DNA of 64,000 bases from Umezawaea sp049997955 (GCA_049997955.1 JAEBDY010000017.1:124001-188000), one strand, 5' to 3'; shown: positions 42,638 to 50,983, numbered from the stretch's first letter. The notes: generated by a model from the letters alone, not told the origin. A program made the numbers and translations.

Positions 42638-43308
42638 GTGAGGTCGGACAACCACTGCTCCACGCCCGCGACGTGCACGGTGGTCCAGGAGCGGGCGAGT
42701 TCGGTTTCGTGCAGGGCCAGCGCGTCGACGATCGCGCGGTGCTCGGCGATGGTGCGCTCGGCCGCGCCCGCCTGCGCTATGCCGCGCCAGATCCGGACCC
42801 GCACCGTCGGGCCGGCCAGGGTGTCCAGGAGCTGGGCCAGGTAGGCGTTCCCGGAGCTGCGGGCGATGGCACGGTGGAACTCGAGGTCGTGCTCGACGAG
42901 TTCCTCGACGGACCTGGCGTTCTCGCCCGCGTCGCACATCGCGCGGAGGACGGTGATCTCCTCGGGCGTGATCCGCTGGGCGGCCAGCGCGGACGCCGCC
43001 GGTTCGAGGATCCGGCGCACCTGGAGGACCTCCAGCACGGAGTCCTCGCCGCGGTGCAGGTCCAGCACGAACGACAGGGCTCCGAGGAGGTCGTCCGCGC
43101 GCAGGCTGGAGACGTAGGTCCCGTCGCCCTGGCGGACGTCGAGCACTCGGACGAGTGACAGGGCCTTGACGGCCTCGCGCAGGGAGTTCCGGGACAGTCC
43201 CAGTCGTTCAGCCAGGTCGGCCTCGCGCGGGAGGCGGTCGCCCGGCTTCAGCTCCCCGCTGACGATCATCTCTTTGACACGCAGGATCGCGTCGTCCGTG
43301 ACTGCCAC
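42634..43308 (-). CDS. FadR/FCD-type GntR regulator
   Basis: This 224-residue regulator has a GntR winged helix (LKPGDRLPREADLAERLGLSR; NSLREAVKALSLVRVLDVRQ) and an FCD ligand domain whose metal ligands fall in EHDLEFHRAIARSSGN and EHRAIVDAL. It is convergent with the fucose operon and is its likely repressor. Its own promoter carries AGACATCCGAGGTCT (minus strand, 43329-43343), close to the palindrome at the operon promoter. GTG at 43308 has GAGGG 5 bp ahead. The effector is probably a fuconate-type acid; inference. Confidence 0.9.
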   Translation of the reverse strand: MAVTDDAILRVKEMIVSGELKPGDRLPREADLAERLGLSRNSLREAVKALSLVRVLDVRQGDGTYVSSLRADDLLGALSFVLDLHRGEDSVLEVLQVRRILEPAASALAAQRITPEEITVLRAMCDAGENARSVEELVEHDLEFHRAIARSSGNAYLAQLLDTLAGPTVRVRIWRGIAQAGAAERTIAEHRAIVDALALHETELARSWTTVHVAGVEQWLSDLT

Positions 43309-43328
43309 GGCACCCTCGACTCGGTAGT

Positions 43329-43343
43329 AGACCTCGGATGTCT
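43329..43343 (-). promoter_or_regulatory. Autoregulatory GntR operator
   Basis: On the minus strand, AGACATCCGAGGTCT agrees at 12 of 15 positions with ATACATCCGATGTAT of the fucose operon promoter. It lies 20 bp ahead of the regulator start, so binding would block its own transcription. Confidence 0.55.
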
Positions 43344-43439
43344 GGTGTTCAGTATGGAGTACCGGTGTGGGTTCCGCGTGCGCCTGCGATGGCGATCTTT
43401 CACTGGTTGGTGGTGTAATTGGTTATCTTTCGACGCGAC

Positions 43440-43482
43440 GTGACTAAACCGGTGTTGAGCCGCCATAATGGTCTGGACCATT
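43440..43482 (+). promoter_or_regulatory. nagA promoter with DasR (dre-like) operator
   Basis: GTGACT (43440-43445) and CATAAT (43464-43469) are 18 bp apart. The dyad AATGGTCTGGACCATT (43467-43482) overlaps the -10 and start point. It matches the DasR response element, whose core is TGGTCTAGACCA, except for the central A to G. Confidence 0.75.
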
Positions 43483-43494
43483 TGAGGAGGGACC

Positions 43495-44697
43495 TTGGAC
43501 ACGGTTGTCGCAGCCCCGCGAGCACTACTCGGTCGCACCATCACCGGTCCCGCCCACGTGCGAATCCGGGCCGGGCGCATCGTCGAAGTCGTGGCGGGCG
43601 AGCCGCCCGCGGGCGCCGAGGTGCTGGCCGGTGGACTGCTCACGCCCGGTCTGGTGGACATCCAGATCAACGGGGCGGTCGGAGTCGACTTCGCCGAAGT
43701 GGACGCCGCGAGCATGAGGGTCGTCGCCGAGGCGTTGCCGCAGACGGGGGTCACCCGGTTCCTGCCGACGTTGATCACCGCACCGGTGCCGATCGCCATT
43801 CGCCAGGCCAGGGCGGTGCTGGCCGCTTCCGCCGCCCTGCCCCAGGGCGCGGGCGCCCGGCCGCTCGGCGTGCACTTCGAAGGGCCGTTCCTGTCGCCCA
43901 AGAGGCCGGGCGTGCACGACCCGGCGCTGATGGTCGAACCCGGCGCCGCCGAGATCGACGCGCTGCTGGCCGACGAGACCCTGCGGCGCGGTCTGCGGAT
44001 GGTCACGTTGGCGCCCGAGCAGCCCGGCGGGATGGAAGCCGTCCGGCGCTTGGCCGAAGCGGGCGTCCTGGTCGCCGTGGGCCACAGCGACGCGACCGGT
44101 GCGCAGACCCGGATGGCGGCGGACGCCGGTGCGCGGATGGTCACGCACCTGTTCAACGCGCAGCGGCCGCTGGGGCACCGGGAACCCGGTGTGCCGGGGG
44201 TGGCGCTGGTGGACGAGCGGTTCACGCTGGGGCTGATCGCGGACCTGGCGCACGTGGGGCCGGACGTGTGCAGGCTGGTGTTCAACGCCGCCGGGCACCG
44301 CGTCGCGCTGGTCACCGATGCCGTGGCGGCGGCTGGGATGCCGCCGGGGCGGTACCAGCTCGGGGGCGCTGACGTGCTGCTCACCGAGGACGGTGTGCCC
44401 CGGTCTCCCGAAGGGACCATCGCGGGCAGCGCGTTGACGCTGGACCGGGCCGTGCGGAACATCGTGTCGGTTGGCGTGGACGTGGCCGACGCGTTGGCTT
44501 CGGCGACGATCATCCCCGCTGAGGCCATCGGGGAGTCGGGGCTGGGGCGGTTGGCGCCAGGGGCCGTGGCCGACCTCGTCTGGTGGGACGAGGAGTTGAA
44601 CCCCCGGAAGGTGTGGGTGGACGGCGAGGTCGTCTTCGACGCCGACGCGGGTGGGGTTCTGGGCCAAGCCGTGGGGTACGCGACCGCTGGTCAGTGA
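43495..44697 (+). CDS. nagA: N-acetylglucosamine-6-phosphate deacetylase
   Basis: NagA converts GlcNAc-6-P to glucosamine-6-P and acetate. The 400-residue amidohydrolase has GGLLTPGLVDIQINGAVG, the metal-site segment GVHFEGPFLSPKRPGVHD, GHSDATGAQT, THLFNAQRPLGHREPG, the catalytic Asp in LVTDAVAAAGMPPG and the C-terminal LAPGAVADLVWWDEE. TTG at 43495 is preceded by GAGGAGG. The DasR-type operator at the promoter ties it to the das locus two kilobases downstream. Confidence 0.94.
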   Translation: MDTVVAAPRALLGRTITGPAHVRIRAGRIVEVVAGEPPAGAEVLAGGLLTPGLVDIQINGAVGVDFAEVDAASMRVVAEALPQTGVTRFLPTLITAPVPIAIRQARAVLAASAALPQGAGARPLGVHFEGPFLSPKRPGVHDPALMVEPGAAEIDALLADETLRRGLRMVTLAPEQPGGMEAVRRLAEAGVLVAVGHSDATGAQTRMAADAGARMVTHLFNAQRPLGHREPGVPGVALVDERFTLGLIADLAHVGPDVCRLVFNAAGHRVALVTDAVAAAGMPPGRYQLGGADVLLTEDGVPRSPEGTIAGSALTLDRAVRNIVSVGVDVADALASATIIPAEAIGESGLGRLAPGAVADLVWWDEELNPRKVWVDGEVVFDADAGGVLGQAVGYATAGQ

Positions 44698-44745
44698 TTC
44701 GGGGCGGGGGCCTTGCGATCGGGTTGGGTCGTGGGGTCCCCGTTT

Positions 44746-44781
44746 GGCACCGGCACCGGCACCGGCACCGGCACCGGCACC
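44746..44781. repeat. Six GGCACC hexanucleotide repeats
   Basis: Six exact copies of GGCACC lie 49 bp after the nagA stop, in a 584-bp intergenic gap. The array is prone to length change, but it is outside coding sequence. Confidence 0.85.
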
Positions 44782-44851
44782 GGTGTGGTTGGGCGGTTGG
44801 TGCCGCTGTGGGTGGGTGAACAGCAGGTAGCGGTGCAGGTGGTCCGGGCCA

Positions 44852-44968
44852 GTGGCCGATTTGACTTGGGGCCCCTTGATTTGACCCTTGATCGGGCTAA
44901 AAGGGCAGGTGGTAAGCCTGCCCGATCACCAATTTTAAGGGTCAAATCCCCCAAGTAAAATCGGCCAC
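44852..44968. repeat. 117-bp palindromic element (MITE-like)
   Basis: Terminal arms of 20 bp (44852-44871 and 44948-44968, one mismatch and one extra base) begin GTGGCCGATTT. Inside, GATTTGACCCTT (44878-44889) pairs with 44937-44948, and GATCGGGC and GGGCAGG have inverted partners too. The element is richer in A and T than its surroundings and lies between convergent nagA and SIS genes. It could be a small non-autonomous element or an elaborate terminator. Confidence 0.65.
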
Positions 44969-45028
44969 GCCGTGTCGGGCGCCCTTGCTTTGCTGGTCAT
45001 GCGACCAGCTGGCCTGAGCCTGCTGGCC

Positions 45029-45067
45029 CGGCTTGTCAGCCCGGCCCGTCAGCCCGGCTTGTTGGGT
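45029..45067. repeat. Degenerate 13-bp tandem repeats
   Basis: CGGCTTGTCAGCC, CGGCCCGTCAGCC and CGGCTTGTTGGGT follow in tandem and grade into low-complexity CCCGGTCTG-type sequence to about 45230. No reading frame here looks coding. Confidence 0.5.
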
Positions 45068-45235
45068 CGTGCTGCTGAATCGGGTTGCTCGGCCCCGCCT
45101 GCCCGTTGGCCCGCCTGATCTGCCCGGTCTGCCCGGTCTGGCTATTCGGGCTTGCTGACCCGGCTTGCCAGCTCGGTCTGTTCAACCCAATCTGCTGGTT
45201 AGTTGCTGACTTGGCCCGCTGGGCTGGCTTCATGC

Positions 45236-45267
45236 GAGAAGGGGCCCTCCTTGGAGGGCCCCTTCTC
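45236..45267. terminator. Bidirectional terminator between nagA and the SIS gene
   Basis: Perfect 15-bp arms (45236-45250 and 45253-45267) around a TT loop lie 15 bp after the SIS gene stop at 45282, read on the minus strand. On the plus strand GTTCTGTCTG follows. Confidence 0.75.
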
Positions 45268-45281
45268 GTTCTGTCTGGTGG

Positions 45282-46325
45282 TTAGCGGGTGCGGGTGACT
45301 TTCTTCAGGCCTCGTGGGCTGTCCGGGTCGCCGCCGCGTGCCAGTGCCAGGCCGTGGGCCAGGCGTTGGATCGGTAGGATTTCCAGGATCGGGGCTACTT
45401 CTTCTGCGGTTTCGGCTACGGGGATGCGTAGTGCTGCCGAGACCTTGTCCGCTGCCGAGCCGACTGCCAGCACGTCGGCCCCTCGGCTGTGCACGACGTC
45501 CAGGACCTCGTGCAGGGCGTCTCCGCCCTTGCCCGCGCTGGTGACCGCCAAGACCGCCGTTTCGCCGTCCACGGCCGCCACGGGGCCGTGCAGGAGGTCC
45601 GCGCCCGAGTAGGCGCGGGCCGCCAGGTAGCTGGTTTCCGCCAGCTTCAAGGCGGCTTCCAGGGCTGTGGGCAACGAGAAGCCGCGGCCGGTGGTCAGCA
45701 CGCGGTCGACGAAGCGGTAGCGGCGCACCGCCTCCCTGACCGCTTCCTCTGAAGCGTCCAAAGTGGACTGTGCCAGCTCGCCGAGACGGGCCGCGTGTTC
45801 GCCGTTGCCGCCACGGATGCCGTCGAACAGCAGGTACAGGGCCAGGAGGGTGGCGGAGTAGGTCTTGGTCGCCGCCACCGCGTGCTCCACGCCCGCGCCC
45901 ACGTCCACCGACAGCTCGGCCGCGCCGTTCAGCGGCGAGTCCGAGGTGTTGGTGACCGCCACCGTCAAGGCGCCCTGCGCCCGTGCCGCCTGGGTGACCT
46001 CCAGGAGGTCGGGGGAGCCGCCGCTCTGGCTCACCGAGACCACGAGCACGTCGCGCAGGTCGGGCTTGCCGCCGTACAGGGTCGTGGTGGACGGGGACAC
46101 CAGGCCCGCCGGCAGTTCCAGGAGCACCTCGGTGAGGTACTTCGCGTAGAGGGCCGCGTGGTCGCTGGAGCCGCGCGCCGCGAACAGGACGAACCTGGGC
46201 TTGCGCTCGCGGACCACCTCGGCGACCTTCGCGATCTCGGTGCGCCGCTCGATGAGGCTGGCGAAGATCGCCGGTTGCTGCGCGATCTCCGCTGCCATGT
46301 GCTGGCCGGGCTGCTGCTCGGTCAT
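45282..46325 (-). CDS. SIS-domain glucosamine-6-phosphate deaminase-like protein
   Basis: The 347-residue protein has two SIS (sugar isomerase) domains as in the isomerase half of GlmS but no glutaminase domain. Motifs are FAARGSSDHAALYAKYL, VVSVSQSGGSPDLLEV, AVAATKTYSATLLAL, GRGFSLPTALEAALKLAETSY and a C-terminal LPIQRLAHGLALARGGDPDSPRGLKKVTRT. In a das/nag setting it most likely acts as a NagB-II type deaminase, giving fructose-6-P and ammonia from GlcN-6-P. ATG at 46325 lies 13 bp after the GH3 gene. An intragenic DasR-like site 145 bp upstream may give it its own promoter. Confidence 0.88.
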   Translation of the reverse strand: MTEQQPGQHMAAEIAQQPAIFASLIERRTEIAKVAEVVRERKPRFVLFAARGSSDHAALYAKYLTEVLLELPAGLVSPSTTTLYGGKPDLRDVLVVSVSQSGGSPDLLEVTQAARAQGALTVAVTNTSDSPLNGAAELSVDVGAGVEHAVAATKTYSATLLALYLLFDGIRGGNGEHAARLGELAQSTLDASEEAVREAVRRYRFVDRVLTTGRGFSLPTALEAALKLAETSYLAARAYSGADLLHGPVAAVDGETAVLAVTSAGKGGDALHEVLDVVHSRGADVLAVGSAADKVSAALRIPVAETAEEVAPILEILPIQRLAHGLALARGGDPDSPRGLKKVTRTR

Positions 46326-46338
46326 CTCATAACCCCTG

Positions 46339-47772
46339 TCAGGTGGTCGAGAGGCGGCTTGAGGCGATGCGCTCCGCCGCGGCTCGCAGGCACACCCGTG
46401 AACCGCCATGGGTGTTCACGCGGGCGGCAGTGCCCAGGTCCGGGCCGGGCACGCCGGTCTCGACGTGCACTAGGTCCAGACCAATTCTAGTCAGGTCGGT
46501 GACCAGATCGCGAGCCCAGACGTGGCGGTGCGCCTCACGTGTCACCACGATCACGGTGCGGCCGTCGGCCGCCTTGGCGACCTCCTCCGCCGTCACCGAG
46601 TCCGTGGCCAGCACTTCCGTGCCCTCGACCAGGTCGACGAGGTAGGGGCCGAGACCCCACGGGACGGCGCCGACGGCCTCCGAGGGTGCGACAACCAGGT
46701 CCAGCACGAGCAGTGGACCGGTAATGACCAGCTCGCCGGTCACCTCCAGGGCCCTTCGCGCAGCCAGAAGACCGATTTCGGCGTCGTGACCGGACACCGC
46801 GGCAGGCGGGGCGCCCAGCGCCGCCGTGCGGGTGGCGGCCTCCTCCAGGCGCTCCCTGGACAGCTCGCCGGAGTCGACCGCGGCCACGATGCTGTCGATC
46901 AGCCACTGGAGGCCGTCGTCGTCGAGCGGCTCGCCGCCCAGGCAGAGGGCGTCCACGCCCGCCACCAGCGCGCGGACCGAGCCCTGGGCCAGGTCACCGC
47001 CCACGGCCTTCATGTCCAGGCCGTCGGTGATGATCGCGCCGGTGAAGCCCAGCTCGTCGCGCAGGACGGCGACGGCCTTGGGGTTGAGCGTGGCCGGGGC
47101 CTCGCCCCACTCGGGGATGACCAGGTGACCGGTCATGATCGAGCGGACGCCCGCCGCGATGGCCGCGCGGAACGGCACGAGTTCCACGGCGTTCAGCTCG
47201 GCGACCGTGCGCGGCAGGACCGGCAGTTCGCGGTGCGAGTCGGCCGTGGAGGCGCCGTGGCCGGGGAAGTGCTTGGCGCACGCCGCCACGCCGTCCGCCT
47301 GCTGGCCCTGGACGAACGCCGCCACGTGCTCGCCGGAGACGACCGGGTCCGAGCCGAAGGCCCGGACGCCGATGATCGGGTCGTCCGGGGTGAGCACCAG
47401 GTCCGCCGACGGGGCCAGGTTGACCGTGACGCCGCAGGCCGCCAGGCGGGCGCCGATGGAGGCCGCCACCTGCCTGGTCAGCTCCACGTCGCCGGTGGCG
47501 CCCAGCGCGTGGTTGCCCGGCACCTCCGAACCCCGCCCCGCGTCGAGGCGGGTGACGTCGCCACCCTCCTCGTCGATGCCGATGACCACGTCGCCGCGCG
47601 CCGCGCGCAGCTGCGCGTTCAACGCGGTGACCTGCTCGTCGTCCACGACGTTGCGGCCGAACAGCACGACGCCGCCCAGCCCGTCGGTCACGCGCTTGAG
47701 CAACCAGTCAGGGGCGGTGGTCCCGTGGAAACCCGGTAGCAGGACGGCGGCCGCGAGCCGGTGTAGCGACAT
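46339..47772 (-). CDS. GH3 family beta-N-acetylglucosaminidase
   Basis: This 477-residue glycoside hydrolase family 3 enzyme has the NagZ-type motif AKHFPGHGASTADSH, with the acid/base His-Asp dyad, and the nucleophile in TDGLDMKAVGG (near residue 250). It lacks a signal peptide, so it should split imported chitobiose or other GlcNAc disaccharides in the cytosol. It starts 7 bp after the permease gene. A run of codons rare in this genome (ACT AGA ATT GGT, then CTA) near the 3' end coincides with a dre-like site. Confidence 0.92.
   Translation of the reverse strand: MSLHRLAAAVLLPGFHGTTAPDWLLKRVTDGLGGVVLFGRNVVDDEQVTALNAQLRAARGDVVIGIDEEGGDVTRLDAGRGSEVPGNHALGATGDVELTRQVAASIGARLAACGVTVNLAPSADLVLTPDDPIIGVRAFGSDPVVSGEHVAAFVQGQQADGVAACAKHFPGHGASTADSHRELPVLPRTVAELNAVELVPFRAAIAAGVRSIMTGHLVIPEWGEAPATLNPKAVAVLRDELGFTGAIITDGLDMKAVGGDLAQGSVRALVAGVDALCLGGEPLDDDGLQWLIDSIVAAVDSGELSRERLEEAATRTAALGAPPAAVSGHDAEIGLLAARRALEVTGELVITGPLLVLDLVVAPSEAVGAVPWGLGPYLVDLVEGTEVLATDSVTAEEVAKAADGRTVIVVTREAHRHVWARDLVTDLTRIGLDLVHVETGVPGPDLGTAARVNTHGGSRVCLRAAAERIASSRLSTT
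46470..46489 (-). promoter_or_regulatory. Intragenic DasR-like operator and -10 inside the GH3 gene
   Basis: Read on the minus strand, TAGAAT (46484-46489) runs into ATTGGTCTGGACCTAG (46470-46485). The core TGGTCTGGACC is identical to that of the nagA operator, and the -10 sits in the same relation to it. It lies 145 bp ahead of the SIS gene. No good -35 is seen. Confidence 0.5.
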
Positions 47773-47779
47773 CAGCGCT

Positions 47780-48601
47780 CTATCCCTTCACGGCACCGGC
47801 TGTGACACCGGTGACCATCTTCCGCTGGACGATGAGGAAGAACACGAGCACGGGCACGGTGAACAGGGCGGACGCGGCCATCGCGCCACCCCAGTCGGTG
47901 CCGAACGCGGACTGGAAGCCGCTCAGCCACACGGGCAGGGTCTCCTTGTCCTCGGCGCGCACCATGACCTTGGCGAACAGGAACTCGTTCCACGCCGTGA
48001 TGAACGCGAACACCGACGTGGCGACCAGGCCGGGGCCGAGCAGCGGCAGCGTGACGCGCCGGAACGCGCCCCAGCGGCCGCAGCCGTCGACCATGGCGGC
48101 CTCTTCGAGCTCGATCGGGATGCCGTTCACGAAGCCGCGCAACGTCCACGCGCAGAACGGCAGCGTCACCGCGAAGTAGATGAGGATCAGCGACGACAGC
48201 TGCTCGTAGAGGCCGAGGTCGCGCATCATCAGGAACATCGGGATCAGCAGCGCCTCGAACGGCGCCATCTGCGCGACCAGCATGAGCATCACGAAGCCCT
48301 TGCGGCCGCGGAAGCGCATGCGGGACAGCGCGAGCGCCGCCAGCAGGCCGATCAGCAGCGCCGCCACCACGGCGGACAGCGAGACGAGCAGGCTGTTGCC
48401 CAGGGACTGGAGGAACCCCGGCTTGGTCCACGCGGTGATGAAGTTGCTGCTCGTCACCGCGGACGGGATCAGGTCGAAGTCGCTGGAGAGCAGGTCCTTC
48501 TTCGGCTTGAGGGCCGTCGTGACCATCCAGTAGGTGGGGAAGGCGAAGAACGCCGCGATGAGCACCGCGACGACGTTCGCCGACACCTTCTTCGCGTTCA
48601 C
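47780..48601 (-). CDS. dasC: ABC chitobiose/GlcNAc transporter permease
   Basis: A 273-residue MalG-type permease with six helices and the EAA loop PIELEEAAMVDGCGRWGAFRRVTLPLL; the end is GVTAGAVKG. With DasB and DasA it imports an N-acetylglucosamine oligosaccharide, probably N,N'-diacetylchitobiose as in Streptomyces. GTG at 48601 overlaps the dasB stop (GTGA). No ATPase gene is present, so MsiK-type sharing is expected. Confidence 0.9.
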   Translation of the reverse strand: MNAKKVSANVVAVLIAAFFAFPTYWMVTTALKPKKDLLSSDFDLIPSAVTSSNFITAWTKPGFLQSLGNSLLVSLSAVVAALLIGLLAALALSRMRFRGRKGFVMLMLVAQMAPFEALLIPMFLMMRDLGLYEQLSSLILIYFAVTLPFCAWTLRGFVNGIPIELEEAAMVDGCGRWGAFRRVTLPLLGPGLVATSVFAFITAWNEFLFAKVMVRAEDKETLPVWLSGFQSAFGTDWGGAMAASALFTVPVLVFFLIVQRKMVTGVTAGAVKG

Positions 48602-49587
48602 AGCTTGCCCTCCTGGGTCTGGAGCAGCTTCCGCAGGTAGGACACCGTCAGCAGGGTCAGGATGACGACCATGAGCACGCTCACCGCCGCTGCCACGCCG
48701 AAGTGGCTCTGCGAGATGCCCTCCAGGTACTGCAGGACCGGCAGCGTCGTGGAACCGCCGCTCGGCCCGCCCTCCTTGAACACCCAGATCTGGGTGAAGA
48801 CCTTGAAGTCCCACAGCAGCGACAGGAACGTCACCATCATCAGCAGGGGCTTCAGCTCGGGCCACGTGACCGCCCGGAACGTCTGCCACGCCGACGCGCC
48901 GTCGATGCCCGCGGCCTCGTAGAGGTCGGCGGGAACGCCGATCACGCCCGCGTAGAGCGAGAACGCGAGGAACGGGATGGCCTGCCAGACGATCAGCAGC
49001 CCGATCACCGAGAGGGTCGCGGTGCCCGTGGAGAACCAGGAGTACCCGGCGAAGTCGAAGCCGAGCTTCACCAGGATCTTGTTGAGGATGCCGTACTGCT
49101 GGTCGAAGATCCACTGGTAGACCGTGGTCGACGCGATGATCGGCATCGCCCACGCCAGCAGCATGCACACCTGCAGCAGGATCCGGATCGGCGAGCTGAG
49201 CTGGCGCATCAGCAGCGCGATCGCGAGCCCCACGACCACGGAGGTCGCCACCACCGCGGCGGTGAAGACCACCGTGCGGATGGTGATCTCCCAGAAGCGC
49301 GGGTCGGAGAGGACCTTGGTGTAGTTGTCCAGCCCGACCCAGACGACCTGGCCGCGGACGAGTTCACCCAGGTCGAGCTTGCGGAAACTGGTCACCACCA
49401 CCGAGACGACCGGGAAACCGATCAACCAGAGGATGCCGAGCACGGCGGGGGCCAGCAGCAGGTACGGCAGCAGCCGGTCGAAGGCGCTACCCCGGCGGCG
49501 CTTCGCGCCGCCCGCAACGGCACGCCGCGGTGCCGGTGAGGAATTCCTCACCGGCACCGCGGCGTCGGTCGTTTCAACGGCCGTCAT
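48598..49587 (-). CDS. dasB: ABC chitobiose/GlcNAc transporter permease
   Basis: A 329-residue MalF-type permease. A basic N-terminal tail leads to the first helix (LLPYLLLAPAVLGILWLIGF); the EAA loop is PADLYEAAGIDGASAWQTFRAVTWPEL. It starts 9 bp after dasA. The assignment as DasB rests on the neighbouring dasR, dasA and GlcNAc enzymes and on the DasR-type operator. Confidence 0.9.
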   Translation of the reverse strand: MTAVETTDAAVPVRNSSPAPRRAVAGGAKRRRGSAFDRLLPYLLLAPAVLGILWLIGFPVVSVVVTSFRKLDLGELVRGQVVWVGLDNYTKVLSDPRFWEITIRTVVFTAAVVATSVVVGLAIALLMRQLSSPIRILLQVCMLLAWAMPIIASTTVYQWIFDQQYGILNKILVKLGFDFAGYSWFSTGTATLSVIGLLIVWQAIPFLAFSLYAGVIGVPADLYEAAGIDGASAWQTFRAVTWPELKPLLMMVTFLSLLWDFKVFTQIWVFKEGGPSGGSTTLPVLQYLEGISQSHFGVAAAVSVLMVVILTLLTVSYLRKLLQTQEGKL

Positions 49588-49596
49588 CGGTGATCG

Positions 49597-50883
49597 TCAG
49601 CCGCCGAGCAACGCGGTGAGCGCCGTGTTGGCATCGGTCGTCGCCGCGTCCAGGCTCTTCGCACCGGTGAGGTACGCGGTGAGCATGTCCTTCAGCGGGT
49701 TCTGGCCCGCCTCGACAGCGGCCCACTTCGGCGTGGCCGGGGTGACCTTGCCGTTGACCGACGAGGCGGCGAGCGCCTTGCCGACCGGGTTGGCCGAGAG
49801 GGAGGCGGTGTCCTTCGAGGTGCCGGGCACGGTGCCCGCGGCGCCGAGCTGGTCCTGGTACTTCTTGCCGCTGAGCAGCTTCAGGTAGCTCTTGGCCAGG
49901 TCGACGTTCTTGCTGCCCGCCGGGATGGCCAGGTTCGAGCCGCCGAGGAACACGGGAGCGGTCTTGCCCGCGGTCTTGGACGGGACGGGGAACGCGGAGG
50001 TCTTCTTCTCCAGGTCCGGGTTGGCCTTGACGGCGCCACCCAGCTCCCACGGCAGACCGATCATCATCGCCACGTTGCCCGTGCCGAAGACCTCCATCTG
50101 CTGCGGCTTGGCCTCGTCGGTGTCCTTCGGGGCCTTGGTGCCGGAGGCGTCGACGAGCTTCTTGTAGAAGTCCAAGCCCGCCTTGGACTGGGCGGAGTCC
50201 AGCGCGCCGACGAACTTGTCGCCGTCCTTCTTCGCGACGTCGCCACCCTCGTCCCAGATGAACGACAGGAGCGAGTACCAGGACTGGCCCGGCAGGTAGA
50301 GCGCCTGGAAGTCCGGGTTGGACGCGTTGGCGGTCTTCAGCTTCTCGATCGCGGCCAGCCACTCGTCGCGCGAGGTGGGCGGCGCGGTGATGCCCGCGGC
50401 CTCGAACAGGTCCGTCCGGTAGATGACGGTGCGGTTCGACGCGTAGAACGGCAGGCCGTACTGCTTGTCCTCCCACGTCAGGGAGTCCTTGAGGCCACCG
50501 AGCCACTCGCCACCGTTGAGGTTGGCGGCGTCACCGGTCAGGTCGAGCAGCGTGCCCTCGGACGCGAACTTCGGCGTCTGGGTGTTGCCGAGCTCGATGA
50601 CGTCCGGCGGGGTGTTGCTGGTCAGCGCGGTGGTCAGCTTCTCCTGGATGCCGCCCCACTTCTGGACCTCGTACTTGACCGTGACGTCCTTGTTCGAGTC
50701 CTGGAACTCCTTGTGCAAGGCGTCGGTCAGCGTGGTCGGCGCGGAGCCGTCCATCAGCCAGACCGTCAGGGTCTTCGGGCCGCTCGACTCAGCGGCCGTC
50801 GTACCCGACGTGCTCGTGCCACATCCGGCCACGGTTACCGCCAGTGCGGCGGCACCGACGGCAAGTCCTCTCCAGCCCTTCAC
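49597..50883 (-). CDS. dasA: Chitobiose/GlcNAc-binding lipoprotein of an ABC transporter
   Basis: This 428-residue binding protein has a signal peptide with lipobox VAGC (Cys near 21) and the family 1 start TLTVWLMDGSAPTTLTDALH. Also seen are KWGGIQEKLTTAL and NTPPDVIELGNTQTPKF, and the C-terminal hinge WAAVEAGQNPLKDML. It collects the substrate on the outer face of the membrane. GTG at 50883 has AAGGG ahead. It is divergent from dasR and has a dre-like operator just downstream of its predicted start point, as in the Streptomyces das locus. Confidence 0.9.
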   Translation of the reverse strand: MKGWRGLAVGAAALAVTVAGCGTSTSGTTAAESSGPKTLTVWLMDGSAPTTLTDALHKEFQDSNKDVTVKYEVQKWGGIQEKLTTALTSNTPPDVIELGNTQTPKFASEGTLLDLTGDAANLNGGEWLGGLKDSLTWEDKQYGLPFYASNRTVIYRTDLFEAAGITAPPTSRDEWLAAIEKLKTANASNPDFQALYLPGQSWYSLLSFIWDEGGDVAKKDGDKFVGALDSAQSKAGLDFYKKLVDASGTKAPKDTDEAKPQQMEVFGTGNVAMMIGLPWELGGAVKANPDLEKKTSAFPVPSKTAGKTAPVFLGGSNLAIPAGSKNVDLAKSYLKLLSGKKYQDQLGAAGTVPGTSKDTASLSANPVGKALAASSVNGKVTPATPKWAAVEAGQNPLKDMLTAYLTGAKSLDAATTDANTALTALLGG

Positions 50884-50931
50884 GTTTGCGCCCTTTCAGA
50901 AGCCCGGCCGACCATCGACCGGGACCAGCTA

Positions 50932-50983
50932 AGTGGTGTAGACCAATGCGGCCTAGAGTGTGCCGCGCCACAGCCGCTGTCAA
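50932..50983 (-). promoter_or_regulatory. dasA promoter with DasR operator
   Basis: On the minus strand TTGACA (50978-50983) and CACTCT (50955-50960) are 17 bp apart. AGTGGTGTAGACCAAT (plus strand, 50932-50947) follows at the start point and resembles the DasR response element, with one changed base in the TGGTCTAGACCA core. Confidence 0.7.
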
